Below are positions 51,532-60,045 of a stretch of DNA of 64,000 nt, piece after piece. The stretch's first letter is position 1, and the number at the start of each line of letters is the position of its first letter. Source of the stretch: Deinococcus radiophilus (GTDB taxonomy: Bacteria; Deinococcota; Deinococci; Deinococcales; Deinococcaceae); assembly GCF_020889625.1 (NCBI RefSeq), contig NZ_CP086380.1:1259001-1323000 (forward strand). Direction: 5' to 3'. The notes beneath the pieces are model-generated. The model saw only the letters and a program-made list of their open reading frames with translations. It ran no database searches and was not told where the DNA came from. The position numbers and the translations under genes were made by a program.

Positions 51532-52176
51532 TCAGCCTTCTGTGGCCTGCCGTCTGCCTTCCCGGAAGGCCAGGAGGCGGTCCAAATACTTCGCCATTTG
51601 ATCGGCTTCCAGGTTCACTTGCCTGCCTGGTTGCCAGCCCCCCAGGGTGGTGACTTCCAGGGTATGCGGGACCAGCCAGAGGGTGAATTCGTTCTCGGCC
51701 AGCTCGGGTTTGCTGCCAGCGGGGCCACCACTGTCTACGATGGTCAGGCTGACCCCGTCCACCGTGATGCTGCCCTTGGGCATCAGATAGGGCGCGAGCA
51801 GGGCCGGGGCACGCACCACCATCACATAAGCCCCTTCCACCGGGCTGATGGCAACGATCTCCCCCACCCCATCCACATGCCCGCTGACGATATGTCCGCC
51901 GAAGCGGTCCCCGGCGGTCATGGCACGTTCCAGGTTCAGGGCGTCACCGGCCTGCCAGTGCGGGGCCGTCTTGGCGAGCGTCTCCTGGCTGAGATCCACG
52001 CCAAAGGTCTGGTCGTCCCAGTCGGTGACGGTCAGGCAAGTGCCGTTGCAGGCGATGCTCTCGCCCAGCTCCAGGTCAGGCCACAGTTCGGCAGGCTCAA
52101 TTCGCAGGCTCAGGCCGCCCTTGTTCTGTTTTGAATGGGCCACGCGGCCCACTTGGGTAATGATTCCGGTAAACAT
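51532..52176 (-). CDS. ribE: Riboflavin synthase alpha subunit
   Basis: A 214-residue riboflavin synthase with two lumazine-binding repeats, beginning MFTGIITQVGRV; repeat ends show GESIACNGTCLTVTDWDDQTF and a second copy KGSITVDGVSLTIVD. It converts two 6,7-dimethyl-8-ribityllumazine to riboflavin. It starts 11 bp after the end of ribD, so cotranscribed. Confidence 0.95.
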   Translation of the reverse strand: MFTGIITQVGRVAHSKQNKGGLSLRIEPAELWPDLELGESIACNGTCLTVTDWDDQTFGVDLSQETLAKTAPHWQAGDALNLERAMTAGDRFGGHIVSGHVDGVGEIVAISPVEGAYVMVVRAPALLAPYLMPKGSITVDGVSLTIVDSGGPAGSKPELAENEFTLWLVPHTLEVTTLGGWQPGRQVNLEADQMAKYLDRLLAFREGRRQATEG

Positions 52177-52187
52177 TTCTCACTCCT

Positions 52188-53339
52188 TCAGAGGGCCGAA
52201 AGCTCCGACGGACGCCCGCCTGCTGCTTCCTGCACCTTGTTCTCGCCACAAATAAGAAGGTCCTGTCCTACCACTTCTACGCTATATATCTCTAGCCCCA
52301 ACGCCTCCGTCATCGGGCGTGAAGGGGTCAGCAGCGGCGGCAAGCCCGCGCCCAGCACCTTGGGAGCGACAAAAGCGCGAACCTCGTCCAGCAGGCCCGC
52401 TGCCGCAAAGGCGCTCGCCAGCGTGGGGCCGCCTTCCAGCAGCAAGGTAGATACCCCCAGGTCGTGCAGGCCGCGTAGCGCCTCTTCCAATGTGGCCGCA
52501 GGCAGGATAGTGACGCCAACTGAGGCCAGCGCCGAGGCGTCTGCGTGTGGTAACGTGACCACCACTGCGCCTTCCCGCAAAGCACGGGCACTGGGTGGAG
52601 TGCGGGCAGCCCGGTCAAAAATGACAGGCCGGGGATCACGCCCACCGGGCACGCCACGGGTGGTCAGCCGCGGGTCGTCGGTCAGGACCGTGCCCACCCC
52701 GACGGCAATGGCGTCGCACTCGTCCCGCCACTGCATGACGCGGGCGCGGGCCTCGGGGCCGCTGACGGCTCCATTGGCCTCGGTCTGGCCCGCATCGTCT
52801 ACAGCGGCCACCTTGCCGTCCAAGGTCATGGCGTACTTGTAAATGACGTGGGGGCGGCCCTTTTCCATCCGAGCGCGGAATCCGGCCTGCTGGCGCACCG
52901 CTTCGGCCTCCAGCACGCCCGATGTGACCTCCATCCCAGCGGCCCGCAGCCGCTCTATTCCGCGCCCGTCCACCTGCGGATTCGGGTCACGGGCGGCGAC
53001 CACCACGCGGGCTATGCCTGCGGCGATCAGCGCGTCGGCGCACGGTGGGGTGCGCCCGAAGTGGCTACACGGTTCCAGAGTCACATAGGCGGTCGCTCCC
53101 CGCGCCTGCTCTCCCGCTTCGCGCAGGGCAAAGACTTCGGCGTGGGGTTCTCCGGCCCTGGGGTGAAAACCCCGGCCTACCACTTCGCCGCTGTTCGGCT
53201 GCACGATCACGCACCCCACCGGAGGATTGGGACTGGTGCGGCCCAGGCCCCTGCGGGACTCGGCCAGCGCTTGGGCCATCCAGACAGTGTCAGCTGATGC
53301 ACCCAAATTCGGTGGGTGCTCCGGTCGTTCAATTCTCAC
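52188..53339 (-). CDS. ribD: Bifunctional diaminohydroxyphosphoribosylaminopyrimidine deaminase / 5-amino-6-(5-phosphoribosylamino)uracil reductase
   Basis: The RibD deaminase domain is clear: MAQALAESRRGLGRTSPNPPVGC, HAEVFALREAG and PCSHFGRTPPCADALI (zinc ligands H, C, C). The reductase domain follows with YKYAMTLDGKVAAVDD, GVGTVLTDDPRLTTRG and STLLLEGGPTLASAF. The start is uncertain: GTG at 53339 is chosen (383 residues); GTG at 53417 is possible but lies at the edge of the FMN riboswitch without a good ribosome binding site. First gene of the riboflavin operon. Confidence 0.93.
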   Translation of the reverse strand: MRIERPEHPPNLGASADTVWMAQALAESRRGLGRTSPNPPVGCVIVQPNSGEVVGRGFHPRAGEPHAEVFALREAGEQARGATAYVTLEPCSHFGRTPPCADALIAAGIARVVVAARDPNPQVDGRGIERLRAAGMEVTSGVLEAEAVRQQAGFRARMEKGRPHVIYKYAMTLDGKVAAVDDAGQTEANGAVSGPEARARVMQWRDECDAIAVGVGTVLTDDPRLTTRGVPGGRDPRPVIFDRAARTPPSARALREGAVVVTLPHADASALASVGVTILPAATLEEALRGLHDLGVSTLLLEGGPTLASAFAAAGLLDEVRAFVAPKVLGAGLPPLLTPSRPMTEALGLEIYSVEVVGQDLLICGENKVQEAAGGRPSELSAL

Positions 53340-53436
53340 ATTGGCTACGCCGTCCGCCGGGGTGGCAGACTCAGGCGTGTCCCCTTTCTCCCATCCAGAC
53401 TGCGGGCACTGCGCCACAAATAAAAGCGACGGTGCC

Positions 53437-53628
53437 TTTCACTGTCGGCCCCAGAGTCGCACTGGGTCGGGCCTGCACGGTTATGGAATGTAGGCAGGCT
53501 TCGCGGGCTAACACTGCAAGCAAGCGGAAAAAAACTCCTACTTGCTCCGCTCGGTCAGGCGCGGGGCGGCCCGCACCTGCCGGAGCAGCGATTACCGCCG
53601 GTGGGGAATCTCACCCCGCCCCGAAAGA
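53437..53628 (-). promoter_or_regulatory. FMN riboswitch (RFN element) upstream of ribD
   Basis: On the minus strand the conserved blocks appear in order: CTTTCGGGGCGGGGTGAGAT, TTCCCCACCGGCGGTAAT, a variable stem of about 75 nt, TTAGCCCGCGAAGCC, and GACCCAGTGCGACTCTGGGG then CCGACAGTGAAAGGC. The outer CTTTC/GAAAG pair closes P1. A weak hairpin beyond it (GGCAC...GTGCC, around 53406-53437) could be the expression platform. Confidence 0.93.
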
Positions 53629-53726
53629 GGTCTGATTCTGCGCCGTAATGCGGCTGACCGGTTTTCTCCCCGGCAACCAGGCGCTGAACCGGGTTCATCT
53701 TAGCGCGGCACCATGCGCTCAGAACG
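53629..53726 (-). other. Spacer between kptA and the riboflavin riboswitch
   Basis: This short G+C-rich stretch must contain the promoter of the riboflavin operon. No -10/-35 pair is clear enough to mark, and no gene is present. Confidence 0.35.
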
Positions 53727-54275
53727 TCAGCGCGGCTCAGTTCGCCCTGGCGAGGGCAGTTCCGTGAGGTAGTGCGGCGGCACGGCATCTACCAGCCAGA
53801 CACCATTGTCCGAGCGGTAAAACAGGTGGCCGTCCGCGTGCATCCGCCCAGTGTCTACCGCGTAGAGCACCGGCCAGCCTCGGCGCAGGCCCACCCGCAG
53901 GGCCGTCTCGGTATTGGCCGACAGGTGGACATGGTGGCGGTTCATGGCCTTCAGGCCGTGGCGGGTAATTCCTGGCCTGGCCCCCTGGTGGGTTCCGTGG
54001 TACAACGTCCCCGGCGGCTGAAGCGGCTCTAGGCCCAGATCCACTGGCACGCTGTGGCCCTGATGGGCGCGGATTTTGTCGCCGCCTTCGCTGAGGCCAA
54101 AGCGGCCCTTGTCGTCGGCGCGCACCACCTGTTCCACCTGCTCACGGGTCACGCGCAGGTGCGCCAGCAGCGGCTCCAGCGGCACCCAGCCCCCGCGCTC
54201 CAGGGTCAGGCCCGCCTCGTGCGGGGCGTGGCGCAGCAGGTAAGCAAGGCGCCCTGAGAGCTGACGGGGGTTCAT
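53727..54275 (-). CDS. kptA: RNA 2'-phosphotransferase KptA/Tpt1
   Basis: A 182-residue member of the Tpt1/KptA family, which removes a 2'-phosphate from RNA using NAD+ and makes ADP-ribose 1'',2''-cyclic phosphate. The four-residue active-site set R-H-R-R is visible: LAYLLRHAPHEAGL (R, H), then LYHGTHQGARPGI, VHLSANTETALRVGLRRGWPVLYAVD with the arginines, and FYRSDNGVWLVDAVPP. Its bacterial role is uncertain since bacteria lack the yeast-type tRNA splicing substrate; RNA repair or ADP-ribosylation has been proposed. It overlaps the upstream nuclease-like gene by 4 bp. Confidence 0.93.
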   Translation of the reverse strand: MNPRQLSGRLAYLLRHAPHEAGLTLERGGWVPLEPLLAHLRVTREQVEQVVRADDKGRFGLSEGGDKIRAHQGHSVPVDLGLEPLQPPGTLYHGTHQGARPGITRHGLKAMNRHHVHLSANTETALRVGLRRGWPVLYAVDTGRMHADGHLFYRSDNGVWLVDAVPPHYLTELPSPGRTEPR

Positions 54276-55273
54276 TTGGGCCGGTAGTGCTGAGCGGGGC
54301 GGCCTTCAGCGTCTTTCCAGACATCCCAGCCGTTGCGCGAGCCGCCAGAAATAGCAGCTGCTGCACCACTGGGCGTTTGGTAATCGTGGTCGCGCTGAAA
54401 CACCAGGGAGTCACCTTCGCGCTTGAGGACACCACTTTTCAGCAGGTTCTGGCGGCTCTGCTCTATACCTTCTGCGTACGCTTTGGCCTGAGCCACAGCC
54501 CGACTACCGGCCAGCACAGTAAAGCGGCCGGTAGCGGGACAGTAATGGGCCTGTGCCTCTGCGCCATAGACGGAAAAATACAGCTGAATCGTTGCTGACC
54601 CTACTGGGTCAACCGCTTGACCCACCAGCACGTCCCGCTCCGCTTCGGTCAGCCGTCCCATTTTCACAGCGGCTTCGGCGGCTTTTTCAAACGTGGCTAT
54701 CTCAAATTCAGCCTGGGTCTGCTCGACCACCGGGCGCTTTTCGCGGCGAATGCGGGCCTCGTCGCGGCGTTGCTGCTGACGCTGGCGCACGGTGTCTACA
54801 GCGGCGGCAAAAGCGTCCTGCGCCCAGACTTCAGCGTCCAGCAGCCCAAAAAAATCGGCGGCAAAGCTGTCCCCCTGGCCCATCTCGACTTTGAGCGCCA
54901 CGCGGTCCTCCCATTTGCCGGGCAGGTGCTCGTCTATCACCACCCACACCCGGCCGTTGGTCACGATGGCCCAGCGGCTGCCTTCGTTGACCGCGTAGGT
55001 GGCGGCCTGCTGGTATTCCCTGGGGCCGACTGTGACGCCCATTCCCTTGATTTCGAGCGCGAATTTGCCCTGGCCCCGGCGAATCAGGAAATCGGCGCGG
55101 TGGCCGGTGGCGTTGGTTTCCTCGGGCACCACTTCGGCGGGGTTCCAGATGTCAAACCCCGCCGCCTGAAGCAGCCGCAGCACCACGCACTGGCGCACGA
55201 CCGCTTCGCCCGGTGGGTCATCCAACCAGGTCTGAATGCTGCTCAGGGCCTGCGCGACATCGGCAAGGGACAT
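54272..55273 (-). CDS. PD-(D/E)XK-type nuclease-like protein with C-terminal DUF4357
   Basis: A 333-residue protein. The N-terminal half resembles the HsdR N-terminal nuclease domain of type I restriction enzymes (GHRADFLIRRGQGKFALEIKGMG, where D and ExK form the metal site, then ATYAVNEGSRWAIVTNGRVW). The C-terminal half contains the DUF4357 pattern (FTVLAGSRAVAQ, KSGVL, PSGAAAAISGGSRNGWDVW). No methylase or helicase is nearby, so it is not a complete restriction system. TATACT lies 7 nt before the ATG. It shares a transcription unit with kptA. Confidence 0.8.
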   Translation of the reverse strand: MSLADVAQALSSIQTWLDDPPGEAVVRQCVVLRLLQAAGFDIWNPAEVVPEETNATGHRADFLIRRGQGKFALEIKGMGVTVGPREYQQAATYAVNEGSRWAIVTNGRVWVVIDEHLPGKWEDRVALKVEMGQGDSFAADFFGLLDAEVWAQDAFAAAVDTVRQRQQQRRDEARIRREKRPVVEQTQAEFEIATFEKAAEAAVKMGRLTEAERDVLVGQAVDPVGSATIQLYFSVYGAEAQAHYCPATGRFTVLAGSRAVAQAKAYAEGIEQSRQNLLKSGVLKREGDSLVFQRDHDYQTPSGAAAAISGGSRNGWDVWKDAEGRPAQHYRPK

Positions 55274-55473
55274 TGGGGCAAGTATAGGGGCGTTGCCGCG
55301 CCGACAAGCCGTAACTGAGCATTTCGCCCGGCGAAAGCTCCGGCATCTGAGCTAAGCTGCCTGACGTGTGCTGCGGCCCCAGGGCCAGCGGCAAAGCGGC
55401 CAGGGCCACCTTCCGCAGCAGACCTACAGGTCACGGCGCTGCAGAACACCGCCCCGGCTGCCAAGGAGTCAAG
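55274..55473 (+). other. Promoter region of metK
   Basis: This 200-bp interval lies between divergent genes. TATACT near 55281-55286 is the minus-strand -10 of the nuclease-like gene. No SAM riboswitch (SAM-I core) was seen in front of metK. Confidence 0.4.
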
Positions 55474-56685
55474 ATGCGCAAATTCTATACCTCTGAATCG
55501 GTGTCCGAGGGGCACCCGGACAAGCTGGCCGACTTTATTTCCGACTCGATTCTGGACGAGTTTCTGCGCCAGGAGCCGACTTCCCGCGTGGCCGTCGAAA
55601 CGCTGGTCACGACTGGCATGGCCGTGGTGGCCGGCGAAGTGCGCGCCCACACCGCCCACGTGGATGTCCAGAAAACGGTCCGCGAGGCTGTGCAGCGCGT
55701 AGGTTATACCCGCGCCATCTACGGTTTTGACGCCGAATACAGCGCGGTGCTGGTGGCCATTCACGAGCAGAGCCCCGAAATCGCGGATGGTGTAGATGGC
55801 AGCGAGGAGTGGCGCGAGATGAGCGCCGAGGAGCGGAGCAAGCCGGAAAACGCCGATTCGGAAACGGGAGCTGGGGACCAGGGTCTGATGTTCGGCTACG
55901 CCACCGACGAAACGCCGGAGCTGATGCCGCTGCCGATCAGCCTGGCACATGGCCTGACCCGCCGGATTGCCGAGTTGCGTAAGACCGGTGAACTGCCCTA
56001 CCTGCGCCCCGACGCCAAGGCCCAGGTCACGGTGGTCCGCGACGGCGAACCGCACGACGCGAAAGAGACCTGGGTGGATACGGTGGTCATCAGCGCCCAG
56101 CACGACGAGGACGTGACCCGCGAGCAGCTGCAGGCCGATCTGGAACGCCTGGTCATCCGGCACGTCATTCCCGCCGAGTACCTGCACGAGGACACCAAGT
56201 TCTTTATCAATCCGTCGGGCAAGTTCGTGATTGGTGGTCCACACGGCGATACCGGCCTGACGGGCCGCAAGATCATCGTGGACACCTACGGCGGCGCGGT
56301 CCCGCACGGCGGCGGGGCGTTCAGCGGCAAAGACCCCACCAAGGTGGACCGCTCGGCGGCGTACTACGCCCGCTACATCGCCAAGAACATCGTGGCCGCT
56401 GGGCTGGCCCGGCGCGCCTTGGTCGAAATTGCCTACGCGATTGGCCGCGCCCACCCCGTTTCACTGCGGATCGACACCTACGGCACCGGCACCCTGCCCG
56501 ACGATAGGCTGACCGAAGTGGTCCGCCGTGAGTTCGACGCCCGCCCCCAGGCAATTATCCGGCAGCTGGACTTGCAGCGCCCCATCTATGCGCAGACCGC
56601 AGCGTACGGTCACTTTGGCCGATCTGAGTTCCCCTGGGAACAGACTGACCGTGTGGACGCCCTGCAGGCAGCAGCGCAACAGTAA
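55474..56685 (+). CDS. metK: S-adenosylmethionine synthetase
   Basis: A 403-residue enzyme making SAM from methionine and ATP. Signatures: [19 protein letters not shown] at the start, [16 protein letters not shown], the [19 protein letters not shown] phosphate-binding stretch and [18 protein letters not shown] near the C-terminus. The ATG at 55474 follows AAGGAG; the longer upstream frame is unrelated. A rho-independent terminator follows. Confidence 0.97.
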   Translation: MRKFYTSESVSEGHPDKLADFISDSILDEFLRQEPTSRVAVETLVTTGMAVVAGEVRAHTAHVDVQKTVREAVQRVGYTRAIYGFDAEYSAVLVAIHEQSPEIADGVDGSEEWREMSAEERSKPENADSETGAGDQGLMFGYATDETPELMPLPISLAHGLTRRIAELRKTGELPYLRPDAKAQVTVVRDGEPHDAKETWVDTVVISAQHDEDVTREQLQADLERLVIRHVIPAEYLHEDTKFFINPSGKFVIGGPHGDTGLTGRKIIVDTYGGAVPHGGGAFSGKDPTKVDRSAAYYARYIAKNIVAAGLARRALVEIAYAIGRAHPVSLRIDTYGTGTLPDDRLTEVVRREFDARPQAIIRQLDLQRPIYAQTAAYGHFGRSEFPWEQTDRVDALQAAAQQ

Positions 56686-56713
56686 TTGTCCGGCCCACCC
56701 ATCAGCGCAAAAG

Positions 56714-56741
56714 GCTCCAGGGAACACCTGGGGCTTTTTTC
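56714..56741 (+). terminator. Rho-independent terminator of metK
   Basis: Stem GCTCCAGG / CCTGGGGC, 5-nt loop, followed by TTTTTTC. Confidence 0.9.
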
Positions 56742-56799
56742 TTTCCTGCTGCTCAGCGGCTGACATGCCCGTGCTCCGGCTTGCCCTAGACTGTCGGTC

Positions 56800-57348
56800 A
56801 TGAAGTCCATTCAAGTGACCGTCGGTGACGTGACCCGTGAACTGCCTACCATTCAGGTGGGCGCGGTGCGGCGGGTCCCCCTGGTCGAATTCCTGGGAGA
56901 CAGCGAACTGACCAACGCGGCCGCCGAGGCCATGCTGCCACTGCTGAATCCAGACACCGAAATCATGTTGACGGTGGTGACCAACGCGCTGCCGCTGGTT
57001 CACGAGCTGAGTGACCGCTCCGGCATTCCTTATGTGGTGGTGCGTAAGAAGCGCCGCACCTATATGCGCGACCCCATGATTCAGGAGGTTCCCAGCATGA
57101 GCCTGGGCGTGAACGAGACGCTGTGGCTGGACGCCCGCCATGCTGAGCGGCTCCAAGGCAAGAAAGTCCTGATTGTGCAAGATGTGGTGTCATCCGGCGG
57201 CACCGGCACGGCCCTGGCACGCCTGGCCGAGCGGGCCGGAGGTGAGGTGGTGGGTTACTTGGCGGCCTTCCAGCAGGGAGGCAAGAAAACGCCGTTTGAA
57301 CTGACCAGCTTGCAGGAACTGCCTGGCGTTCAGGGCGAGGATCACTGA
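56800..57348 (+). CDS. Phosphoribosyltransferase (adenine/purine PRTase-like)
   Basis: A 182-residue type I PRTase. The PRPP loop is [17 protein letters not shown]. Other parts resemble adenine phosphoribosyltransferase ([12 protein letters not shown] and [12 protein letters not shown]). The hood region is shortened, so true apt or a related orphan regulator-type PRTase are both possible. TAGACT lies 7 nt before the ATG, a leaderless start. It is upstream of, but 28 bp apart from, the first lipoprotein hydrolase. Confidence 0.83.
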   Translation: MKSIQVTVGDVTRELPTIQVGAVRRVPLVEFLGDSELTNAAAEAMLPLLNPDTEIMLTVVTNALPLVHELSDRSGIPYVVVRKKRRTYMRDPMIQEVPSMSLGVNETLWLDARHAERLQGKKVLIVQDVVSSGGTGTALARLAERAGGEVVGYLAAFQQGGKKTPFELTSLQELPGVQGEDH

Positions 57349-57376
57349 TCGCCCAGCGCGTGGGGTCTAGAGTGTC

Positions 57377-58321
57377 ATGACCTCTTCTCGCTGCTCCCCC
57401 ACGACACGGTTCCTCCGGCGACTCATGATCGGTGGCCTGCCCCTCGTGCTGGGCAGCTGCATGGTTGTCGCCGTGCGGCCGACCAGCACCGGCACGCTGG
57501 ATTTCAGCGGCCCGGCCCCCGACGTGGTGATTCTGGGCATGTCGGGCCACTGTGCGCCGCCCTGCGTGTCGCCCACCGACAACTACGACAATCTGGGCCA
57601 CAACGGCACGCTGGACCTTCTGGCCGATGCGGTCAGCACCGCCGGATACAGCGTGCAGGTGTCGGGCTATACCTCCAGCGTGCGCGAGTCGTTCGGGTTC
57701 CCCCGCGTCAGTCCTGAGCAGCGCGGCTGGCCGGCCCTGCGGCGCGACTACGTCCGGATCCGGCGCGAGTGGGCGGATGACCCACCCCGGCTGGTGCTGG
57801 TCGGCCATTCGCACGGGGTTCCGTGGCTTCATCAGTTGGTGCGGCAGTTTCCAGATCAGCCGGTGGCCGCGCTGCTGGACATAGACGGCGTGTGCGGCCT
57901 GTGGAACCTGGACCACCGCGCCGCACTGATGGAGCTGAGCGCCGAGCTGCGCGGCCAGCCGGACATCGCCCAGGCCTGCCAGCCGCTGCCGCCGGATGAG
58001 CGCCCGGGTGGCGTGCGCGTCGGCCCCGGGGACCTGGTGCCCTGGAACGTGGAGCGCGGCCTGGAGGTTCAGTCGTTCAAAGGAGCACTGGTCCCGGAAC
58101 CGGCGGGTGACTATCCCATCAACGTGTTCTGGGACCAGCATGCCAACCTGCGCCCAGACGGCTCACGCCGGGGCCTGACCACCGGTACCTCGGTGCTGGA
58201 AGGCCACTCGCACCTGGCCGACAGCGGCAGCCGGGGCATGCGCTGGCTGGCGGGCGAGCTGCGCCGATTGGCCCAGGAGTGGCGGGGCCAGGAGTCCAGC
58301 CGGGCTGTTCCAGGCGAGTAA
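57377..58321 (+). CDS. Lipoprotein alpha/beta-hydrolase-like protein (copy 1)
   Basis: A 314-residue protein with a lipoprotein signal ending in the lipobox LVLGSC (Cys about 28). The mature part has an alpha/beta-hydrolase-like core: VVILGMSGHCAPPC, nucleophile elbow VLVGHSHGVPWLHQL (GxSxG, Ser about 143), DIDGVCGLWNLDHRA, and GHSHLADSGSRGM with the likely catalytic His. The function is not known; lipase-type or surface esterase is an inference. It is a close paralogue of the gene just downstream and lies in the same orientation. Confidence 0.75.
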   Translation: MTSSRCSPTTRFLRRLMIGGLPLVLGSCMVVAVRPTSTGTLDFSGPAPDVVILGMSGHCAPPCVSPTDNYDNLGHNGTLDLLADAVSTAGYSVQVSGYTSSVRESFGFPRVSPEQRGWPALRRDYVRIRREWADDPPRLVLVGHSHGVPWLHQLVRQFPDQPVAALLDIDGVCGLWNLDHRAALMELSAELRGQPDIAQACQPLPPDERPGGVRVGPGDLVPWNVERGLEVQSFKGALVPEPAGDYPINVFWDQHANLRPDGSRRGLTTGTSVLEGHSHLADSGSRGMRWLAGELRRLAQEWRGQESSRAVPGE

Positions 58322-58356
58322 CAAAATTAAATGGCAACGCCTGCATCTTCTAGAGT

Positions 58357-59301
58357 GTGAAGGTGTCCTGGCCTCCTCTACGCCCCCTCCTCGCCCTGAC
58401 CCTGGGCCTGTCCCCTTTGCTGAGCAGTTGTACGGTGGTCGGGTCCGTGACCCACCCACCACCCACCGTGGTGCGAGCAGCCCAGGCCCCGGCGCTGGAC
58501 CTCGGCGGCCCGGCCCCGGATGTGGTCATTCTGGCTGTCTCCGGACACTGTCACCCGGTCTGCAACGCCCCACGCGACAACTATGATTACCTCTCAGACT
58601 ACGGCACCCTGGACCGAATTGCCCGTGAGGTGCAGCTTTCGGGCCTGAGCGTGCAGGTCGCCGGCTACGCATCGGGGGCGTTTGATGAGGGCAGCTCGCC
58701 GCGCATCTCACCACCACAGCGTGGCTGGCCGGCGCTGCGGCGTGATTATGCCCGCCTGAACACGGTCTGGGCCGCCGACCGTCCCCGTGTGGTGCTGCTG
58801 GGCCACTCGCAGGGGGTGCCGTGGCTGTATGCCCTGGCGCGGCAGTTCCCGGAGCAGCCGATTGACGCCCTGATCGAACTGGACGCCATGTGTGCCCTGT
58901 GGAATCTGGACCACCGCGCCGCGCTGCTGCGACTGAGTGCCGGGGAGCGCGGTCAGCCGGACATAGCGGGGGCCTGCACCCCGCAGCTGGTAGGAGGGAT
59001 ACGCCGGCTGCCCAAAGATACCGTGCCGGACAACGTGGCCCGCAACCTGGAGCTGCACAGCCTGGAAACCGACAAGTCCGAGGCCCTGCTGGCGGGCGGG
59101 CGGTTCAACCCAATCTGGGCCAGAACGCCCAACCTGCGCGCAGACGGCACACGCCTGGGCATCAACACCCACCGGATTGTCGGTGAAACCCACAGCGACC
59201 TCTCCAAGCCGGGCAGCGCCGCTGTGACGCTGGCCGCCGCCTGGCTGTATGACCTGGCCGTGGGCTGGGCAGAGGACGACCAACAACAACCGCCCCGATG
59301 A
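58357..59301 (+). CDS. Lipoprotein alpha/beta-hydrolase-like protein (copy 2)
   Basis: A 314-residue paralogue of the preceding gene with the same layout: lipobox LLSSC (Cys about 25), VVILAVSGHCHPVC, nucleophile elbow VLLGHSQGVPWLYAL, ELDAMCALWNLDHRA, and GETHSDLSKPGSAAV at the C-terminus. Two pairs of cysteines match in the two copies and may form disulfides. The GTG at 58357 is given; a GTG 6 nt later (58363) fits leaderless spacing to TAGAGT better. Substrate unknown. Confidence 0.75.
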   Translation: MKVSWPPLRPLLALTLGLSPLLSSCTVVGSVTHPPPTVVRAAQAPALDLGGPAPDVVILAVSGHCHPVCNAPRDNYDYLSDYGTLDRIAREVQLSGLSVQVAGYASGAFDEGSSPRISPPQRGWPALRRDYARLNTVWAADRPRVVLLGHSQGVPWLYALARQFPEQPIDALIELDAMCALWNLDHRAALLRLSAGERGQPDIAGACTPQLVGGIRRLPKDTVPDNVARNLELHSLETDKSEALLAGGRFNPIWARTPNLRADGTRLGINTHRIVGETHSDLSKPGSAAVTLAAAWLYDLAVGWAEDDQQQPPR

Positions 59302-59319
59302 GGACGGCCAATCATGCGG

Positions 59320-59913
59320 TCAAAAAGGAGTGTCTTCTTCGGCTGGGGCTGAAGCGGCGGCGCGGGCCGTGGGGCGCGACATAGGCACACTGTCGGGCTG
59401 AGGGCGTGGCTCGTAGCGGCCAGCGGGGGCGGCAGCGCGGGGTTCGCGCGGCTGACCCTGACCGGCTGAGGTGCCCTGGCCCTGCGAAGCGGCGAAACGG
59501 TCCTGACGCTTTCCGCCCCGGAACATGGCCAGGGTCACGTATTCGATCTCTCCATCGGCCTTTTCGCGCAGGTGTTCGGGGTCGGTGGGCTTGGCACCAC
59601 GGCTGTACTTGACGGCCTTGGGCAGTTTCAGCTTGCGGCTGTCCACTGCTTCCAGCTCGCGTCGGCGGTAGGCGTGACCGCGGTGCAGGATCATCACTTC
59701 GCCTTCTGGGTTGGTCCAGGGCCGGGCACCGATAAGCGACCAGTCGAAGTCAGGTTCATTGTCCAGCGGAAATACGAAGCCGCCGTTGGGCACCTCGCCG
59801 CTGGTCCAGCCCAGGCGGCCATAGTGGCGCTGCACGTCCAGCAGCTGCTCAGGCCGCTCCACGTCCACCGTGACTTTGGCCCCCAGATCGGTGATGAATT
59901 CAATGTGCAACAT
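59320..59913 (-). CDS. ddrB: Single-stranded DNA-binding protein DdrB
   Basis: A 197-residue DdrB, a Deinococcus-specific SSB that binds and anneals single-stranded DNA after radiation damage. It begins MLHIEFITDLGAKVTVDVE and contains DVQRHYGRLGWTSGEVP, FDWSLIGARPWTNPEGEVM, HRGHAYRRRELEAVDS and YVTLAMFRGGKRQ, as in D. radiodurans DdrB. A Pro/Gln/Arg/Ala-rich linker leads to an acidic tip EEDTPF, like the C-terminal tail of ordinary SSB that recruits partners. AGGAGG precedes the ATG, and an RDRM sits about 75 bp upstream. Confidence 0.96.
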   Translation of the reverse strand: MLHIEFITDLGAKVTVDVERPEQLLDVQRHYGRLGWTSGEVPNGGFVFPLDNEPDFDWSLIGARPWTNPEGEVMILHRGHAYRRRELEAVDSRKLKLPKAVKYSRGAKPTDPEHLREKADGEIEYVTLAMFRGGKRQDRFAASQGQGTSAGQGQPREPRAAAPAGRYEPRPQPDSVPMSRPTARAAASAPAEEDTPF

Positions 59914-59985
59914 AGTTACGCCTCCTTCTTGGGCCTCCGCCCGGCTTTGAGCTGCGAGGTTTTACCCTCAAGCGGTATCTACTGT

Positions 59986-60002
59986 TTACGTAAATAACAT
60001 AA
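59986..60002 (-). promoter_or_regulatory. Radiation/desiccation response motif (RDRM) of ddrB
   Basis: On the minus strand the sequence is TTATGTTATTTACGTAA, matching 14 of 17 positions of the palindromic RDRM consensus (TTATGTCATTGACATAA). It lies 73-89 bp before the ddrB ATG. In Deinococcus this is the binding site of the DdrO repressor, which is inactivated by the PprI/IrrE protease after irradiation. Confidence 0.92.
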
Positions 60003-60045
60003 CACAGTTTCTGCATGTTGGGTAGCGGCAAGCCCGCGCTGCTTA

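Noticed and set aside
54272..55273. A type I restriction-modification system
   Set aside because: Only an HsdR N-terminal-like nuclease domain is present; there is no helicase, methylase or specificity gene.
55274..55473. Possible SAM riboswitch before metK
   Set aside because: No SAM-I core blocks could be found, and a normal ribosome binding site precedes the ATG.
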